From: Atrichornis clamosus
Taxonomy: Eukaryota; Chordata; Aves; Passeriformes; Menuridae
DNA length: 64,000 nt
Assembly: GCA_013400975.1 (NCBI GenBank)
Contig: WBMZ01003062.1
Span: forward strand, 62,001 to 126,000
Direction of reading: 5' to 3'
Positions 63,001 to 64,000 of the stretch are shown here, piece by piece (positions within the stretch are counted from its first letter, which is position 1; every line of letters begins with the position of its first letter). The notes beneath the pieces are model-generated. The model searched no databases. It saw nothing but the letters and a program-made list of their open reading frames with translations, and was not told the DNA's origin. The position numbers and the translations under genes were made by a program.

Positions 63001-64000
63001 ATTCGTAGGAAAGGAAGAACATTTTGCCATTTTCAACAGAATGAACTTGGTTTACATGTAAAAGCCTGTCTGCAAAGTTCATATTGAAAAGAAGAGGTTT
63101 ACAACAGTAGCAAAAAATGTTAAACAGAAAATACGTTTGTTCCAGGAAAAATGTGTTAACCACAAAGTGTGCCTTGGAGTGAAAGGTTGACTTCTATCAC
63201 CGAGCATGAAAACATGTGAGGCAATTTTTGTGTGCTGTGATGAATAAGAGTGGTTGATTAGCATCAATATTTCCCATCCTGTTTGCACCCTGGAATCTGC
63301 TCATGGCAATATTTTCCTTCTTTCAGCCCCATCCCTACTGTTGTCATCATCAGTAAGAGAAAAAAGCTTACTTTAGTGAAGAGACAAAAGTACTGTGTCT
63401 GAAAAAATAGTTTCCCCTGTGAAGCTTTACAGATACTGTTATATTGGTAACCACATTTTCCAAGTGCCACATTAGCAGGACAAAAACAGTGCACAAAAAA
63501 ATTTGCAACCCTTTAAGGAAGAGCCATTAGACTGTGAGATAAAATGTGGCTCTGCATCTCTAAAAATAATATATTTGCATCTCTATAAGGACTTCAATTT
63601 TGGTAGCCAGGAATAGTCTAGGCATCTTCATTGTAATTATTAAGAATTACTAGCTTGCACAATTGCTGCTTGAGAGAGATGTGAATGTACATGGTATTTT
63701 AGAGAACAGGGAGAAGTGAAGAATTTATTGCTATTTAAAAAGCTGAAGTTTACTTGTTTGCTGGCAAACAGTATAGGAATTCAGGGATTGTCAGGGTGGA
63801 GAAGGCTGCGGGTTCATCTTGTTTGGCGTTTCTACTCTGATAGATGCTAAGATGTTCAGAGAAAGGAGGCAGCCTTATCTTAGCAGCGATGAGTGAATGT
63901 CTCCAGCCAGTGAAAACCAGGTGTTGGAAGAGGGAGAACAGCAGAGATGCACGGAACCTTTTTTTTTTTTTTTTACAGCTGTCACTTTACACTTGAAAAA
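57063..64000. other. AT-rich non-coding DNA, no gene recognised
   Basis: No exon, RNA gene or confident interspersed repeat is recognised. The most AT-rich part (about 59800-60320) contains TAATTA and many A/T runs. Near 61689 a TGTGCTGGTTTG start resembles avian LTR termini but no matching 3' end is found. At the right edge, 16 T (63959-63974) followed by ACAG resembles a splice acceptor tract, but the window ends before a following exon could be judged. Open frames are 112 codons or fewer, with opposite-strand overlaps. Confidence 0.6.

Overview
This window looks like avian nuclear DNA, probably from a songbird or another neoavian. The evidence is the repeats. Two 5'-truncated CR1 LINEs, the dominant avian retrotransposon, lie in opposite orientations at 14521-15084 (+) and 56095-57062 (-). 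A degraded long terminal repeat (LTR) of the avian ERVL type lies at 25504-26032. A second candidate retroviral LTR, at 54882-55382, has TG...CA ends, a TATA box and a polyadenylation signal. Recognisable interspersed repeats cover only about 4-5% of the window, as expected for a bird. There are no bacterial features: no operons, ribosome binding sites, tRNA/rRNA genes or CRISPR arrays.

I find no host protein-coding exon that I can defend. All open frames are short (218 codons at most), overlap open frames on the other strand, and resemble no protein I know. The only coding remnants I recognise are the broken C-terminal parts of CR1 reverse transcriptase. The window is best read as intergenic DNA or the inside of a very large intron.

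Layout: 1-14520 is AT-rich single-copy DNA with a TAATTA-rich stretch near 7.0-7.9 kb and a GC-richer patch near 10.8-11.0 kb. A CR1 3' end follows at 14.5-15.1 kb. 15.1-25.5 kb is AT-rich DNA with a few small inverted and tandem repeats. The ERVL-type LTR sits at 25.5-26.0 kb. 26-44 kb is mostly unique, with small tandem repeats and a possible very old MIR-like SINE fragment near 38.8 kb. A small CpG-island-like patch lies at 43985-44321, about 700 bases upstream of a polyadenylation signal near 45.0 kb. A cluster of unusual DNA structures at 46.07-46.31 kb includes a perfect 15-base inverted repeat. The candidate LTR (54.9-55.4 kb) and the antisense CR1 (56.1-57.1 kb) come next, and 57.1-64 kb is AT-rich with nothing recognisable.

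I see no multi-gene or novel biological system here. The observations most worth checking are the 46077-46121 hairpin, the CpG patch with its downstream poly(A) signal, and the family of the 54882-55382 LTR.
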